Counted from the stretch's first letter, positions 37,401 to 47,689 are shown. The stretch: DNA of 64,000 nt from Maylandia zebra (GCF_041146795.1 NC_135183.1:17178840-17242839); one strand, 5' to 3'. The notes: generated by a model not told the origin, from the letters alone. Made by a program: numbers and translations.

Positions 37401-38813
37401 GAAGCAGCAGAGATTGATCCACCAACCTTCCAAATAGCAGGTGATTTCTGCTACCGTCTGAGCTACAGCTGCCAACGTGTTATAGCTCAGTAGCAAGTCC
37501 TAAGTATTTACCACTAATGTTGTGTTGATTTCATGTTAAACAATTAAGTTTTTCCTGTCAAAAGTGATTGTTCCATTACATTTCCTGTAATGTAACAATA
37601 GATATATTTCATTACTTGTGTAAGATTTTTATATCAACTTTACTTCTTCTGAACATTACAATTTTTGAAATATCTGTTTGTTACATGATTTTATCTGATG
37701 AAACAAAGTATTCTGTTTATCACAGGCTACTTTAGGTCAGAGTTTACAAGAACATTTATTTTGAAACATCTAAACTTTTATAGAGTCACACAAAGTAACA
37801 CCTTGCTTATGGTTCTGAGACCTTTTTTGGACTTGTTATTCATTCTTCAGAATTATGAGATACTTATGTTCATGTGATGTTCAGGTTTTGAGAGCCTCAG
37901 AGTTTTGTTGCTTATGTTTCCAGGTTTTGGTTGTTGTTTGTTTTCATGTCTGTTCCCTGTTTTTGCTGTCCACTCTGTCTCTGTGTTTTGTCCTTTTGTC
38001 GTCTCAGTCTCTAATGTCTCCATCTCTGTTTACTGTCCCGTCCCAGTGTCAAGCTTATGTCTGTTTCTTAGTTTGCATTACTTCCTGTTTTATTTTGTTC
38101 AACGCCTGTCTCACATATGTTCAGATTTGCTTCCACTGTCTCATAACTCCGATTATTTCCTGTGTTCCCTGGTGTATTCCATCACATCACTTATTACCTC
38201 ATGTGTATTTAAGCCCTTGGTTTTCTTCAGTTGGTGATCCCCCCTCATATTACTGTATGTGTTCTCTCATCTATCTGGCAGTGTCGGTTTTCAGTCAGTT
38301 TGCTCCAGTTTAAATGCCTTATGTGTTGACATATTTGCCTTGGCCAGCTAATAAAGCTGCGTATGGTTCACTCTGCCTTCCATACAACCATCCCATGACA
38401 AGTTTTTGTTATTTCAAATGCAAAACAGCTAAAAATAGTTTTGCATGTACATTTATCCTATGTATGAATTTTACATCCTCAAGCATAATTTCTTGTTTTA
38501 GGATGAGCTACTAATGATTATACAGCAATCCTCTGTTATCCTATATTATGGAAAATAACCTTCTCCAGAGTAGATTCAGCCCAATTAACTTACTCAATTC
38601 TTACAAATGCTTCTGAAATAATATAAAAAGACTGAAACAACCCAAATCATATTCAGCTCAATCCACAGTAGAAGCAGTCTCTTACATTGTGTCTGAGGGT
38701 CCAGGTTCATGACTGAAGACTGGAGGAAAATCTTTGGAATGGTCACTCTTCATAGACAGACAGCTGGGTGCTGGAGACTCTGCCCTGATCTCCTTTTCCT
38801 CCAAACTACTCAT
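27963..38813 (-). CDS. Fish NLRC3-like NOD-like receptor: RING, FISNA, NACHT, LRR (3' end unresolved)
   Basis: Cytoplasmic innate-immune receptor family, greatly expanded in fish. Six exons join in one frame: 38813-38686, 34855-34623, 34497-32715, 31723-31523, 30393-30220 and 28136-27963, about 897 residues before an unresolved last exon. Junction phases are 2, 1, 2, 2 and 2, all compatible. Domain order is a short acidic N-terminal exon ([17 protein letters not shown]), a C3HC4 RING finger, the fish-specific FISNA segment, NACHT with Walker A GVAGIGKT and Walker [11 protein letters not shown], a winged-helix/HD region, then LRR units of the ribonuclease-inhibitor kind. No premature stop is seen within these exons, so the gene could be functional. 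Introns contain LINE, SINE and other repeat insertions, chiefly in the 3.8-kb first intron. A terminal B30.2 exon was not found. The exact paralogue cannot be named. Confidence 0.82.
28401..28440. repeat. (CA)n microsatellite
   Basis: About 20 CA units with one interruption, inside an NLR intron. Confidence 0.9.
29590..30180. repeat. Purine-rich AC/AG repeat resembling the 35.2-kb element
   Basis: The stretch has strings of ACACAAGACA, GGGACTCACAAAATAAGACA and ACAGGAACAGAAAGA type, with no reading frame. Base composition and phrases such as CACAGGTGAACAGA resemble the 665-bp element at 35185-35849, so it may be a diverged copy. Ends not fixed. Confidence 0.4.
30220..30393 (-). CDS. NLR LRR exon 2 (174 nt)
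   Basis: The exon is exactly 174 nt, phase 2 to 2, acceptor TTCAG and donor GTCAGT. It reads [40 protein letters not shown] and [12 protein letters not shown], a classic ribonuclease-inhibitor-type LRR pair. It is too short an interrupted frame to appear as a long ORF. Confidence 0.9.
31523..31723 (-). CDS. NLR LRR exon 1 (201 nt, 27 nt longer than the others)
   Basis: Acceptor CACAG precedes 31723 and a GT donor starts at 31522; phase 2 in and out. The frame reads [38 protein letters not shown] and [20 protein letters not shown], then LETLR. Compared with the two 174-nt LRR exons of this gene it carries nine extra residues around [10 protein letters not shown], but the frame is kept. Confidence 0.85.
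32715..34497 (-). CDS. NLR large exon: FISNA + NACHT ATPase
   Basis: A single 1783-nt exon from a T-rich acceptor (CTTTTTTCCAG) to donor GTGAGT, phase 1 to phase 2, uninterrupted. FISNA-like start: [37 protein letters not shown], then ICQ-DIFEA-type linker. NACHT: Walker [25 protein letters not shown], Walker [26 protein letters not shown] (sensor 1) and [18 protein letters not shown]. These blocks are characteristic of fish NLRC3-like receptors. Later blocks include [35 protein letters not shown] and [16 protein letters not shown], the usual order through the winged-helix and superhelical regions. All nucleotide-binding motifs look intact. Confidence 0.93.
34623..34855 (-). CDS. NLR exon encoding a C3HC4 RING finger
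   Basis: Acceptor CACAG ends at 34856 and donor GTAAGT starts at 34622; length is 233 nt (phase 2 in, phase 1 out). The frame reads [15 protein letters not shown], then [24 protein letters not shown] and CPHCGEK. CxxC, CGHxxCxxC and CPxC are the zinc ligands of a RING domain like those of TRIM ubiquitin ligases. Phase matching to exons on both sides argues that the RING belongs to the NLR rather than to a separate gene. Confidence 0.82.
35185..35849. mobile_element. 665-bp nonautonomous DNA transposon-like repeat with 7-bp target duplication
   Basis: The element starts GTCAGGGTTATTG and ends TTACACCTGAC, so the terminal GTCAGG is inverted at the other end. AATTTCT is repeated directly at 35178-35184 and 35850-35856; counting the next G it can be read as 8 bp, which would suit hAT. 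The interior is adenine-rich with repeated AACACAGG phrases and has no transposase. It lies in the first NLR intron. Confidence 0.65.
36466..36565 (+). mobile_element. Degraded tRNA-derived SINE
   Basis: GTGGCACAGTGTTTAGGACT and GTTGCCTCACAGCAAGAA are followed by GTTCAATTCCA, which fits a pol III B box (consensus GGTTCGANTCC), and then GGAGTTTGCATGCTCTCCC, a phrase very common in fish SINEs. Several substitutions show it is old. Confidence 0.65.
36764..37330 (-). pseudogene. L2-like LINE reverse transcriptase fragment
   Basis: The - strand frame reads [60 protein letters not shown], the connecting region after the RT palm of L2/CR1 LINEs. The usual HWLP continuation is deleted after ISPILAS. 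Earlier codons to about 37330 match only in shifted frames. It is inserted in the first NLR intron. Confidence 0.8.
37355..37475 (-). mobile_element. SINE fragment with tRNA-like promoter, reverse orientation
   Basis: Read on the - strand, the block has GGCAGCTGTAGCTCAGACGG at its start and GGTTGGTGGATCAATCTC as a B-box-like segment, followed by the usual GTATCCTTGGGCAAG-like phrase with changes. A related + strand SINE start is at 59043. Confidence 0.55.
37860..38405. repeat. T/C-rich dispersed repeat
   Basis: The block is rich in TTTTGT, CTGTCTCT and TTCCTGTTTTAT phrases and ends near AATAAAGCTGCGTATGG. Its reverse complement is similar in style to the purine-rich repeats at 29.6 and 35.2 kb. 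Long ORFs here are low-complexity artefacts. Boundaries not fixed. Confidence 0.4.
38686..38813 (-). CDS. NLR first coding exon (MSSLEEKE...)
   Basis: ATG at 38813-38811 opens [20 protein letters not shown], then [20 protein letters not shown] and DT, ending in phase 2 before donor GTAAGA. This Ser/Glu/Pro-rich leader with MKSD and GPSDT is recalled as typical of fish NLRC3-like genes. The decayed copy at 40767-40890 matches it, which supports the reading. Confidence 0.75.
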
Positions 38814-38933
38814 CTTCAGTCAGCCTGAGAGCAAAACCAGCAATACTGACTGCAATGGAAATAAAAGCATCATAGCAATCGTGTTTACACAACAGCCAAA
38901 GTGGTGGAACAGGAAATATAACAAACTCTTGTT

Positions 38934-39440
38934 ATGATCCAGTGATGTGTTTGTTTTGTGTTACTCCTCCCACCAGAGGATGGCTGTGGGTATCTTTCCC
39001 CTTTTCTCTCCTAGGAGGTGGACACCTGGGCGTGGCTGCTAGGTATCTGGGTGGAATCTCTGCCTATCCTCGGATTGGATAATTGATGGATCACCTCCAG
39101 TACTTAACTACCGGATGACCTGGCCCCTCTCCCCGAACCGCCACCACTTAACCAAGAACCTGTGTGTTGATTTATTGCAGTGTAGAGTTTTCATGTGTAT
39201 GTCTGGCGTTATTATGTCCATTTTGTAAATAGCTGTAAATAGATTTGTCAAGTAGCGATCGTACGCTTTGTTCACTTTGTATATATCCTTCACTGCAGCA
39301 GCGTAGTAGGCGTGAGAAGCCATTTTTGTTGAATACGTTTTCTCCTGTTTTTTCATTAGAAAGCTAGGTAAGTGAATTGTCTTTTGTTTGGTTTTTTTCA
39401 TTTTTGTGTAGGGAAGCGTAGGGACCACTAGGCTTTAGAA
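38934..39440. repeat. Possible LTR-type or other dispersed repeat between NLR first exons
   Basis: It begins near TTGTTATGATCCAGTGATGT and includes CACCTGGGCGTGGCTGCTAG, a phrase I associate with fish interspersed repeats, possibly an LTR. No terminal TG/CA pair or target duplication was confirmed and there is no coding sequence. Confidence 0.3.
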
Positions 39441-39552
39441 ATGTCATGTAAAGTGGAGTGTCATTGTCAAATTACAAATGTCAAATGAAAAAGAAACAAC
39501 ACAGACAGAAGTCCAGTTTTCAGAAATTATTTAATCAGATCTTTAGTCTTAC

Positions 39553-40890
39553 TTTCCACACATGTAACTCCCTCCAAGTTGAAAAACGGACATGAGGCGT
39601 TCTTTATTTTTACTGGCATGTATTGGACACAGGTGCCACAACCAATGCTGTGAGAACTGTACAAACAACATAAAATAATCAATTTTCAAAGTAAGTCGTT
39701 CTCATAGACAGTAAACAATAAAGTATATTATTCAACAATACAAAAACATTCACAATTTGACCTTTACAAAATGTTGACACATTCTGTATTACACGTGACT
39801 AACATAAAGTCAACAGTTCTGTGACACATAAGCATCTTATTTTTAACTTGAAGGGGTTAACGAAAACATATCTTGCAGCGCACACTCTGTACCCACAGCT
39901 GAAAAACTTCACTGCATCCTTCTCCAAATCTGTACCACCTGTTGAGAAAGGAAAGCATGCTGCTGCCCTCTACCGAGTGTGGCGTGTAACTGGAATTATC
40001 ATCAACCCTGAACAACAGACTGAACATTGGTTCCACCCTGGAAACATTTTGTAGAACCTTTAAATGTGTTTTTTTTAAGACCAACAATGTATACATTATA
40101 ATTGATTTATTAAAAATAAAATATTTTTAATGTATTTATTGTAACTTAAAACCATGAAATTACCTTAAACTCAATAACAGCTGCTGATGGCAGCCACAAC
40201 ACAGCTACTCTAAGTCTCCTGATGAAGTGCACTGTATGAGGAGATGCACTGTTTGCAGAACCAGTGTCCACAAATGGCAGAGACCGGATCCTTTAAGACA
40301 TCCTAAAACAAAGGCCACCTGCTGTCCAGACAAACATTACTCCTCTTCGTATCTCTATGGGTATCAACCAAAAACATTTCAGATTATTACAAACACTGTA
40401 ATGTCCCAAATGAAAAAGTTTAATACCAGTTCTGACCTCCAGAAAAATCTATATTTCTGTGCTATGTTTGTGGTTCTGAGTTGTTAGTAGTTTGTCTTCT
40501 GTCTTTCATTTCTGGTCTTCTTTTAGCTACTGCAGCAAATTCCCTTTGTGACAGTTTATTTTCTGAAAATAAGTTTTGTACCAAATACAAAAATTCCAAC
40601 ATCTAGAAGGTGCTTAATATAAACACATATTAATCAGTGAAATAGAAACACCCGTGTTCATGTTGGCAAATCCGGATGAATTAATTATTTTATCCTGAGA
40701 ATCTATAAACCCAAAAACCCTAAATCTCCATCTTTAGCTCAATTTACAGTAAAAACAATCTCTTACCTCGTGTCCGAGGATCCAAATATATACCTGAAAA
40801 CTGGGGGAGAATGTCTGGAGTGATCACTTTTTATAGACAGAAAGCTGGATCCTGCAGACTGTGCTCTGTCTGTTTGCTGCTGACCTCTGA
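39553..40890 (-). pseudogene. 5' remnant of a second, decayed NLRC3-like gene
   Basis: Three blocks in the same order as the intact NLR lie upstream of it. (1) 40890-40767: a first-exon copy reading SIKSDHSRHSPPVF and SSDTR, ending at the same phase before GTAAGA, but without the ATG-MSSLEE start. (2) About 40330-40190: a RING-exon copy with [19 protein letters not shown], then a deletion and a TAG. (3) 39647-39553: a short exon-like block whose downstream flank (GTAAGACT, then AATTTCTGAAAACTGGA) matches the flank of the intact RING exon. No NACHT or LRR exon follows. This is read as a tandem duplicate that kept only its 5' end. Confidence 0.65.
39821..40054 (+). other. Unrecognised 77-codon ORF
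   Basis: An open + frame includes LKGLTKTYLAAHTLYPQLKN and AALYRVWRVTGIIINPEQQT, and ends PGNIL*. No family recognised. It lies between blocks of the decayed NLR copy, with no obvious promoter. Probably noncoding or a repeat fragment. Confidence 0.15.
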
Positions 40891-41030
40891 AAACAAAATG
40901 ATATATTCCACAATGTTCCTGTTGTTGGAAACTGGGTTTCTTATCTCTCAAAGTCAAAGTCCCAAAGCTAAAGATCTGAATGTGTTTACAGCAGGAATCT
41001 CGCAACTATTTTGTATAAAAGATTGATTGA

Positions 41031-42773
41031 CTGACTGATCATTTATTTCAAGCACGGAAAAACTTTCCTAGTAGTTCTCACCACATGCACTTGAAAATTT
41101 TCATTCCCACTCAAACTGTAGCCCCCATCTCTCTGGTTGAAAAGATTTTGAATATTGACTTGTAAATTATTGTTTCTAGCTCTAAAAATGATCTGTGCTG
41201 TATTGTAACTAACTAAGTCATGAAATCACCATGGTTTCCTCTTTTACCACAGTTGTTCACATTAGCAATCAAATCATGGCCACATATTTATAGAATAACA
41301 ATAAGAAGACTGAGATAATGCATTTTATATCCTACTGTATTACATGGATGTGAAAAGATAAGAAATATGTCTCTGGCCCCTCATTATGTATTTAATCTGA
41401 ATAAGAGATATAAGATAATAAGTATGTTGTAGTTTTTAAGACAGAATCATAATTTATATGTGATTTTGCCAATGGTTAATTATGCTTAAACGCTTAATAC
41501 TGATCAGAATATAATCAGGTATAGGTTTAATCAATATAAATTTGTTTTATAACTTTGGACTTTTTCTCTGCTCATTTTTAACATGTTAGATTATAAATTT
41601 AATCTAATTTATGTGATATGATTATTTGATTAGTAATATTATTCTTTGATTTGACTTTTGCTTAAAAAGCCAAATCAAGCAGTGATATAGTGGGATGCCT
41701 GACAGCTACATGCCATGTCAGGAGAATACAGAATACACTACCTCAGGACAATCCAGTCTCTCCCACAGTTTTACATAATTCAATATCAGCATTATCCACG
41801 AGTGACCTTTAATGAACTGCAGTGGTCACTCCCATCATAAAAACTCTGCCTTTATATTATCACTAAGTTATTCTTTTTTATTAAAGAGATAAATGCAAAA
41901 AAAAAAACAAAAAAAAAAAACACCATCATGAATGAGACAACAAGATCATATTTGTCTACTAAATTTTAAATCATCCTTGTTGAGGAAATTGCTGCATCTG
42001 TTGGATTTATAGGCAAATAGGGTGCTTATTGTTTTTTTTATTATCATTTATGTAGATTTCAATTTCTTGTGTTAACCCCAGATCTTTAATTTAAATCTTA
42101 GATTCATGAATTTAACCCATTTTCTTCTTAAACCGTAACAGACTGACATGCCGTCACGGATCATCTAAAAAAGTCTGAACTTCTACCCCATTATAGTTTT
42201 ATAAAATATCACCCCAGAGAAATCTTCAATAAGCACCCAAAAATGGCTTTAATGTGCACTTTTCTAGATGTCATGGTGTTACAGTGCACTTACACAGAGG
42301 CACTGTGTGCTTTAACTGCACAGTGATTTAATATTATCCCTTATTAATAAACCAGACGTGTTGCTGCAGCAGAAATAACATTAAGAGGTAATTTCATGAA
42401 ACAAATGAGTGGTAAAATCCAAAATGCACTCTGCCTAAAATGTTAGCAAGCAAAAGTTCCAATTCTTCTGATAATGCAGGGTCATTAATTTGACTAAAGT
42501 GTCCACTTATGTACATTTTCTCTCTGAACAGCATCAAATAGGCAACATTAGTGTTATGATTTGAGGGCTGAACTCCTGTAAAGTTTTGATCCTAGATTCG
42601 CTCCTATGAGTGAATAATAGCACAGCTTCTCACCTTTGTCTTAAATCACTTGGTATCTGGAAGCAAAACAGCCATTTATATTAAGTTGATGAGGTCTGAA
42701 GGGGTGATGTGTGTATTAATTTTATTCATTCTTCATTTGAAAATGAAATCAGCCCTGTAGTGTACAGTTTGGT
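41031..42773. other. Intergenic, AT-rich; no gene seen
   Basis: Between the decayed NLR copy and the histone cluster the sequence is AT-rich, with an A-run with single-C breaks at about 41899-41922. No coding, RNA or clear transposon feature was recognised. Confidence 0.5.
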
Positions 42774-42789
42774 GGCTCTTAAAAGAGCG
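42774..42789 (-). promoter_or_regulatory. Histone 3' stem-loop of the H1 pseudogene
   Basis: On the - strand the 16-mer CGCTCTTTTAAGAGCC differs from the canonical GGCTCTTTTAAGAGCC at its first base only, so the outermost pair is lost. It sits after the decayed H1 frame and is the SLBP-binding processing signal of replication-dependent histone mRNAs. Confidence 0.85.
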
Positions 42790-42904
42790 TTTTGAGCTTC
42801 TTAAGCATCTTCTCCGAGCTAACGCTTTCTTCTTGGACGCTGATTCAGAGGAACCAGCGGCCTACTTGGCTTAGCGGAGGGCACTTCTTCCAGTGCAGTT
42901 TCCC

Positions 42905-43144
42905 TTAACACCTACTTGGGCTTTTTACCAGCATATTAATGGCGCGTTTGATGAGGAAGCCGTGCTGATCCACATCGTAGCCCTGGAAGGTCAGCGCCTG
43001 CTTTATGGCGTAGTAGAAAAGACCTTTGCGGTCCTGGGAGGCGGCCACAGCTCTGTACACAACGGATCCTCCTTTCTTCTTCTTCCCTGAAGCTTTGGCC
43101 TGGGCGGCAGAGTCACTGGGCGCTTGTGAAGCTCCCCCTGTCAT
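42905..43144 (-). pseudogene. Histone H1 pseudogene (globular domain, C-tail lost)
   Basis: From ATG 43144 the frame reads MTGGASQAPSDSAAQAKASG, then KKKKGGSVVYRAVAASQDRK, GLFYYAIKQALTFQGYDVDQ and LIKRAINMLVK, aligning with the H1 winged-helix domain (SELI-KAV-ASKERKG---A-KKAL---GYDVE). It stops after about 79 residues. A shifted frame just downstream reads VGVKGNCTGRSALR, the counterpart of the conserved [11 protein letters not shown], then meets further stops before SASKKKALARRR. So the lysine-rich tail, needed for linker DNA binding, is broken by a frameshift and nonsense changes. A near-perfect histone 3' stem-loop lies 115 bases downstream, so this was once a replication-dependent H1 gene. 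An upstream in-frame extension would add a hydrophobic leader, which is not H1-like and was not used. Confidence 0.8.
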
Positions 43145-44656
43145 CGTGTTGTCACCCGACTGACTAAAAATAACTAATAGTAATAATGCCAATAATATAA
43201 TTACACAGCCAAATTGGAATTTCCGAAAGAAACAGGAACCTAAACGCATCATGAGAACCATGGAGACTCAACCCAGCCTGCTGCTCGTGTCCGCGGCGGG
43301 AGGGCGCAGATAGTTGTGTTTTTTCGTCACCAAAAACGGCTTTAAAATCACATTTAAATGAGAAACTGAAGCATGAACTTAAACCGATACGATAGCGGAG
43401 AACTTGCTCTTTACAAAGAAGCATTGTAGACGTTTACTGTTCATCTACAGTTTGCTTGAGGCGGACTTAAACCTCTCTTCGACACACTGCTCCGTCTCTT
43501 TGCCCTGCAATTTCTTATTGTAAATGCTTTAAAAATACACAAACACCACAAACAATGAGGTTAAACAGCGAGATAACATGTTTCTGCAGACATCTCATGC
43601 ATAAACACCTAGTTTCTGCGGACATGTTTTCATTAGCCCGAGGTTTTCTCAGTGTCTGCAAACACACTAGGGCTGATGGAAGAAACTGTCCAGGCACGAA
43701 GTCCCACAGCGTTTTCCTAAATTTAGTTAGTTTAACTTCTTAGTTACTGATTCAGATATTCCTGTATTATAAATATTACTATGTGAAATAGAAAGAAAGC
43801 TATGACTTCAACTAGTTGTTTTAAACTAAGATCTACGTTGCTTTAATAAACTGCATCCTTGTTCACTGACCTTTATCGAACATTAGTTGAATCAAAATAA
43901 TAATTATTCAACTTACCTTCACTGTTTCAGTACTTAAAATAAAAATATTTAACAATTAAACATGTGAGCTACAGCTATAAACATGTTAGTATGAAATATA
44001 GGTTAGACACGCCCATTATAAAAGGGCTCAATACTTCGAATGTTAGTACAATACTTGAGCGGGGTTTTGAAGCACAAAAAACTGCACCTAATAAAATCTG
44101 ATGCAGTATGATTGAACAGGCCTGAAGTAAATCTACCTTATACAGGTTTTTTGTTTTCTGCTGGACAACATACAAAAAGGCACATTATAAACACCCCTGG
44201 CCTTGCTTTCACGGATATAACAGAAAAAGAATGTCATAAATTTTCGATTAAATATTTTAATAATAACTATTTGTTTAAAGTTTCTCAGGGTCACATATTT
44301 TAGACAATTTAAGGTATATGTAATACAATATATACATAATGGTCACTTTTTAAACTATGCATATTATTAGAGCCACTAGATATGGCTATTGTTCAGCATA
44401 GGCTCTATAGCTAAAACCTTGGGATTGGCAAGTTTTGAATTATTTGAACTCGTAGTCAAAGATAATGCTGTTTTTCCAGTTTCAAGTCAGACCCCTGCCC
44501 TGCTAATTAAGTACCTGTTAGCTGATAAAGTGAAAATGTATAGCTAACTTTTCTTTTTCAGCTTACTAAGATTAGCTAGATAGCTGTACAGTAGTAGTAG
44601 CACTGCGTAATTCTGGCTTGGATAGTGTGTAATATGGCCTGCCGATGGCTAATAAT

Positions 44657-44687
<31 letters not shown>

Positions 44688-44725
44688 TCTATATCTATAT
44701 ATATCTATCTATCTATCTATCTATC

Positions 44726-44771
<46 letters not shown>

Positions 44772-46860
44772 GTAATTAGTTTAATAATTATGCAGAATTT
44801 TATCACTCAAATTGTCATAATTTAAAACATTTATATATTTGTGTCAGGTAAGGGGTAATAGATCAATAGCTTTACTCCATGAGGACTGATTGTGCTTTTA
44901 TGTTACTCCTAAAGGCCAATTCTGAAACAGAAAAACAGCATTTAGACAGTTTTTGAACTAAAATTAACAAGAGGAAAGAAAGCAAAGGTTTGGGTCTAAT
45001 CCCCAAAACAAATAAAGTCCCCATATGCACTGAATTCCTTGCTCATATTTATCTTCATTACCACTACAACCATCTTAGGCTTTTTCATTCCACACAAAAC
45101 AGGAAGTGTGATTTTTTTTTTCCTGTAATTTTTACAAACCTACAGAAGATGGTTACCTAAAGAGAGTAGCTCAGTCCTGGATAGTCCCCTAGATAGATCC
45201 CACAGAGAAGGCAGTTGTTGGCTAAGCTAATGTCGATTATGGACAACACCTGCTATCCGCTGCATGAGACTGTGGAGGACCTGAGTCCTTCAACAGCAGG
45301 ACGGAGTGCTATTGCAGGTCGTTATCTTTAGCAGTCAAACTGTACAATATCCAAACAGGATAAACACTGTCTAAAAATACATGTTCATCACTTCCACTGT
45401 TTGCTCTGTAGATAATCAAATATTATTGTTAACAATTATAATTCTACTCAACATTTTAACCATTTGTATATAGCATATTATTGTGGAATTTAAAAAAATT
45501 CTAATGATTTTATTAATCTATTTTTTCTTTCTACTTTTATTTTTCCAACATATAGTTTCACTATTCTTCCTTTGTAAAAACATATCCGACGGAGATCTCT
45601 TCCTGTTGTACCAGTGTGGGATTAAATAAAGTTTAATGATGTAATCTAATTTTAAACTGATGAAATGACCAATACACGAATTCAAAGTAACTTAATTATA
45701 AACGTATTGTAGAAATGAGTAGAAATGTATATTTAATTGTATTGTTTAACAAGAAAATGTCAGTTTAAAACATTTAAAAAATCCAACTAAAATCAGTAAC
45801 TAAATATAAACTTTTACTTTATTTTCAGTATTTTTCAGTATTTAAGTTTGGCTGAGCATTTCTAACTTTGAACCACCAATACTGACTCAAATTGCTGAGT
45901 TCAAACTCAGAGAAGGTACCCACACCCACAAGAGGCTTAATATTCAAATGAACTAACTGCTTGACAACCATGAGTCATTATTCAAAGCAAATCAAGAAAA
46001 TATATATATATGTATATATATACACAAACACACAACACTAGAGTCAAGCAGTGAAAGTACTGAAACACTTAATTTTAGGAGTTCCAGCTTACAGCCACTG
46101 ACATTTGGCCAAAAAGCAGCTATGGTTAAGGAAGTGGAGAGTTTCCTGCCAGAACTTTCCAGACTAACTGTTTAATCTATTCCTGTTTATGTGAACATTG
46201 TCAGCTCTGGATATTTACTTGTAATTTTCTTTTGATGGGTGTTATTAGCGATGATTAGCGTTTTGACTGCACTGGGATGCAGTAGCCAGTGAACTGGGAT
46301 GCAATATGATGATGCTGAGCCTGGTGGAGCTATAGTCTGTTTGCCTGTCTAAGAGCTGTAGTGCTGTTAAACTGTTAGATTTATCCATATTACACATTTC
46401 ACGGAGCCAGAGCTATAATTCGTGTATCATTAATTAATGAAAATCTACAGTAAATTGAGGGCACAGAGTGTGTGGAGTTAACGAGTTACACTGTTTCCTC
46501 CACCAACTCATGTGTGTTTGCAGGCACCGAAATAACCTCAGTTTTATGAAAAGGTATCCGACGGGGATCATTGTTTTGACATAGCATGTGTGGACAAACA
46601 TGTTGCCTCGCTGTTTACCTCGTTTTTGAGGGGTTATTTTAGATTTTAACGCATTTAGAAGAAAAATGTCGGAGAAAAGACACGAATCGGTGCCTCACGG
46701 CGCGGCGGACAGGGCAGGTTTAAAGGCTTCCAAAACAAATTGCAGAAAACTAATAAAGTTTATAAAGCTTCCCTATAAAGAGAAAGTTCTTCTCTATCGA
46801 TTCGATTTGAAATTTTTATCTACTTTCACCTTCAGATATTGTTTTAACGTAGTTTATTAA
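43145..46860. other. Intergenic between H1 pseudogene and H1; microsatellite only
   Basis: No coding sequence recognised. The stretch is AT-rich and contains a long TATC/TA microsatellite at 44654-44768 and a short TATA-rich run near 46000. CpG-containing sequence at 43280-43320 may be the remains of the H1 pseudogene promoter. Confidence 0.5.
44654..44768. repeat. (TATC)n / (TA)n compound microsatellite
   Basis: Alternating ATATCT and CTAT units grade into a pure AT run of about 19 units. Confidence 0.95.
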
Positions 46861-46867
46861 GAGGAGA

Positions 46868-46874
46868 AAACACA
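46868..46874 (+). promoter_or_regulatory. H1 box (AAACACA) upstream of H1
   Basis: AAACACA lies 137 bases upstream of the H1 ATG. This heptamer is the H1-specific promoter element of vertebrate replication-dependent H1 genes. A TATA-like TGTATTTAAG lies closer to the start (about 46940). Confidence 0.75.
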
Positions 46875-47010
46875 AGAGCCAAGGTCTTCTCGCTGCAGCT
46901 GTGAGCTGCAGGCAGGGTTGAGTCTCCACGGTTCTCGTGTTGTATTTAAGTTCCAGTCACTGTGCGGAGATTTCTATCGTCTCATCGACAAACACCACTC
47001 TCTTAACGAC

Positions 47011-47646
47011 ATGGCAGAAGTCGCTCCCGCAGCAGCCCCAGCACCGGCCGCCGAGGCAGCTCCAGCAAAGGCCCCGGCCAAGAAGAAGAAGGCATCAGCA
47101 AGCAAGACTATCAAGAAGTCTGGCCCGTCCGCTAGCGAGCTCATCGTAAAAGCTGTGAAAGAGTCCAAAGAACGTAAAGGACTCTCTCTGGCTGCTATTA
47201 AGAAGGATCTCGTCGCTCGCGGTTACGACGTAGAGCATAACTCTGCTCACGTCAGGCGCGCTTTGAAAAGCCTGGTGCAGAAAGGCGCTCTGGTCCACAC
47301 CACCGGAACCGGGGCATCCGGTTCTTTCAAGGCAGCAAAGCCAGCGGAGAAGCCCAAGAAGGCAGCCAAAAAGCCCGCTGCTAAAGTAAAGAAGCCGGCG
47401 GCAAAGAAGGCAACTGCAGCTAAGAAACCAGCCACCGCCAAGAAGCCCAAAGCAGCAAAAGCCACCCCGAAGAAGGCAAAGAAGCCCACGGCAGCTGCAA
47501 AGAAGGCTGTGGCCAAGAAGGCAAAGAGCCCCAAGGTGAAGAAGACAGCCGCGCCCAAGAAAGCAGCGACCCCCAAAAAGCCTGCAAAGAAGGCTGCAAA
47601 GCCTAAAGCTGCTAAGGCCAAGAAGGCTACACCAAAGAAGAAGTAA
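47011..47646 (+). CDS. Linker histone H1, replication-dependent type
   Basis: Binds the nucleosome dyad and linker DNA and compacts chromatin. The 211-residue protein has an Ala/Pro-rich N-tail ([20 protein letters not shown]), a globular winged-helix domain at about residues 36-110 ([40 protein letters not shown] and GTGASGSF), and a long Lys/Ala/Pro tail with many KKA and PKK repeats and TPKK/SPK sites. Length fits vertebrate somatic H1 (about 195-225). The chosen ATG at 47011 gives the usual MAEVAPA start; 31 upstream in-frame codons are 5' UTR. The upstream H1 box and downstream stem-loop support S-phase regulation. An intronless single exon, as expected. Confidence 0.97.
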   Translation: MAEVAPAAAPAPAAEAAPAKAPAKKKKASASKTIKKSGPSASELIVKAVKESKERKGLSLAAIKKDLVARGYDVEHNSAHVRRALKSLVQKGALVHTTGTGASGSFKAAKPAEKPKKAAKKPAAKVKKPAAKKATAAKKPATAKKPKAAKATPKKAKKPTAAAKKAVAKKAKSPKVKKTAAPKKAATPKKPAKKAAKPKAAKAKKATPKKK

Positions 47647-47673
47647 ACCACTCGCTTCTTCTTCGCAACAAAA

Positions 47674-47689
47674 GGCTCTTTTTAGAGCC
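47674..47689 (+). promoter_or_regulatory. Histone 3' stem-loop of H1
   Basis: GGCTCTTTTTAGAGCC followed by ACCA, 27 bases after the H1 stop. One base differs from the H3/H4 copies in the loop/stem edge (T for A). An AATAAA at 47949-47954 further on could give a polyadenylated alternative. Confidence 0.92.

Noticed and set aside
37855-38313. 152-codon + strand ORF with hydrophobic, Cys-rich product
   Set aside because: It lies in a T/C-rich dispersed repeat; the composition alone explains the apparent membrane-like protein.
42905-43261. 118-codon reading of the H1-like frame with a hydrophobic N-terminus
   Set aside because: The extension is not H1-like. The internal ATG at 43144 gives the expected start, and the tail is broken anyway.
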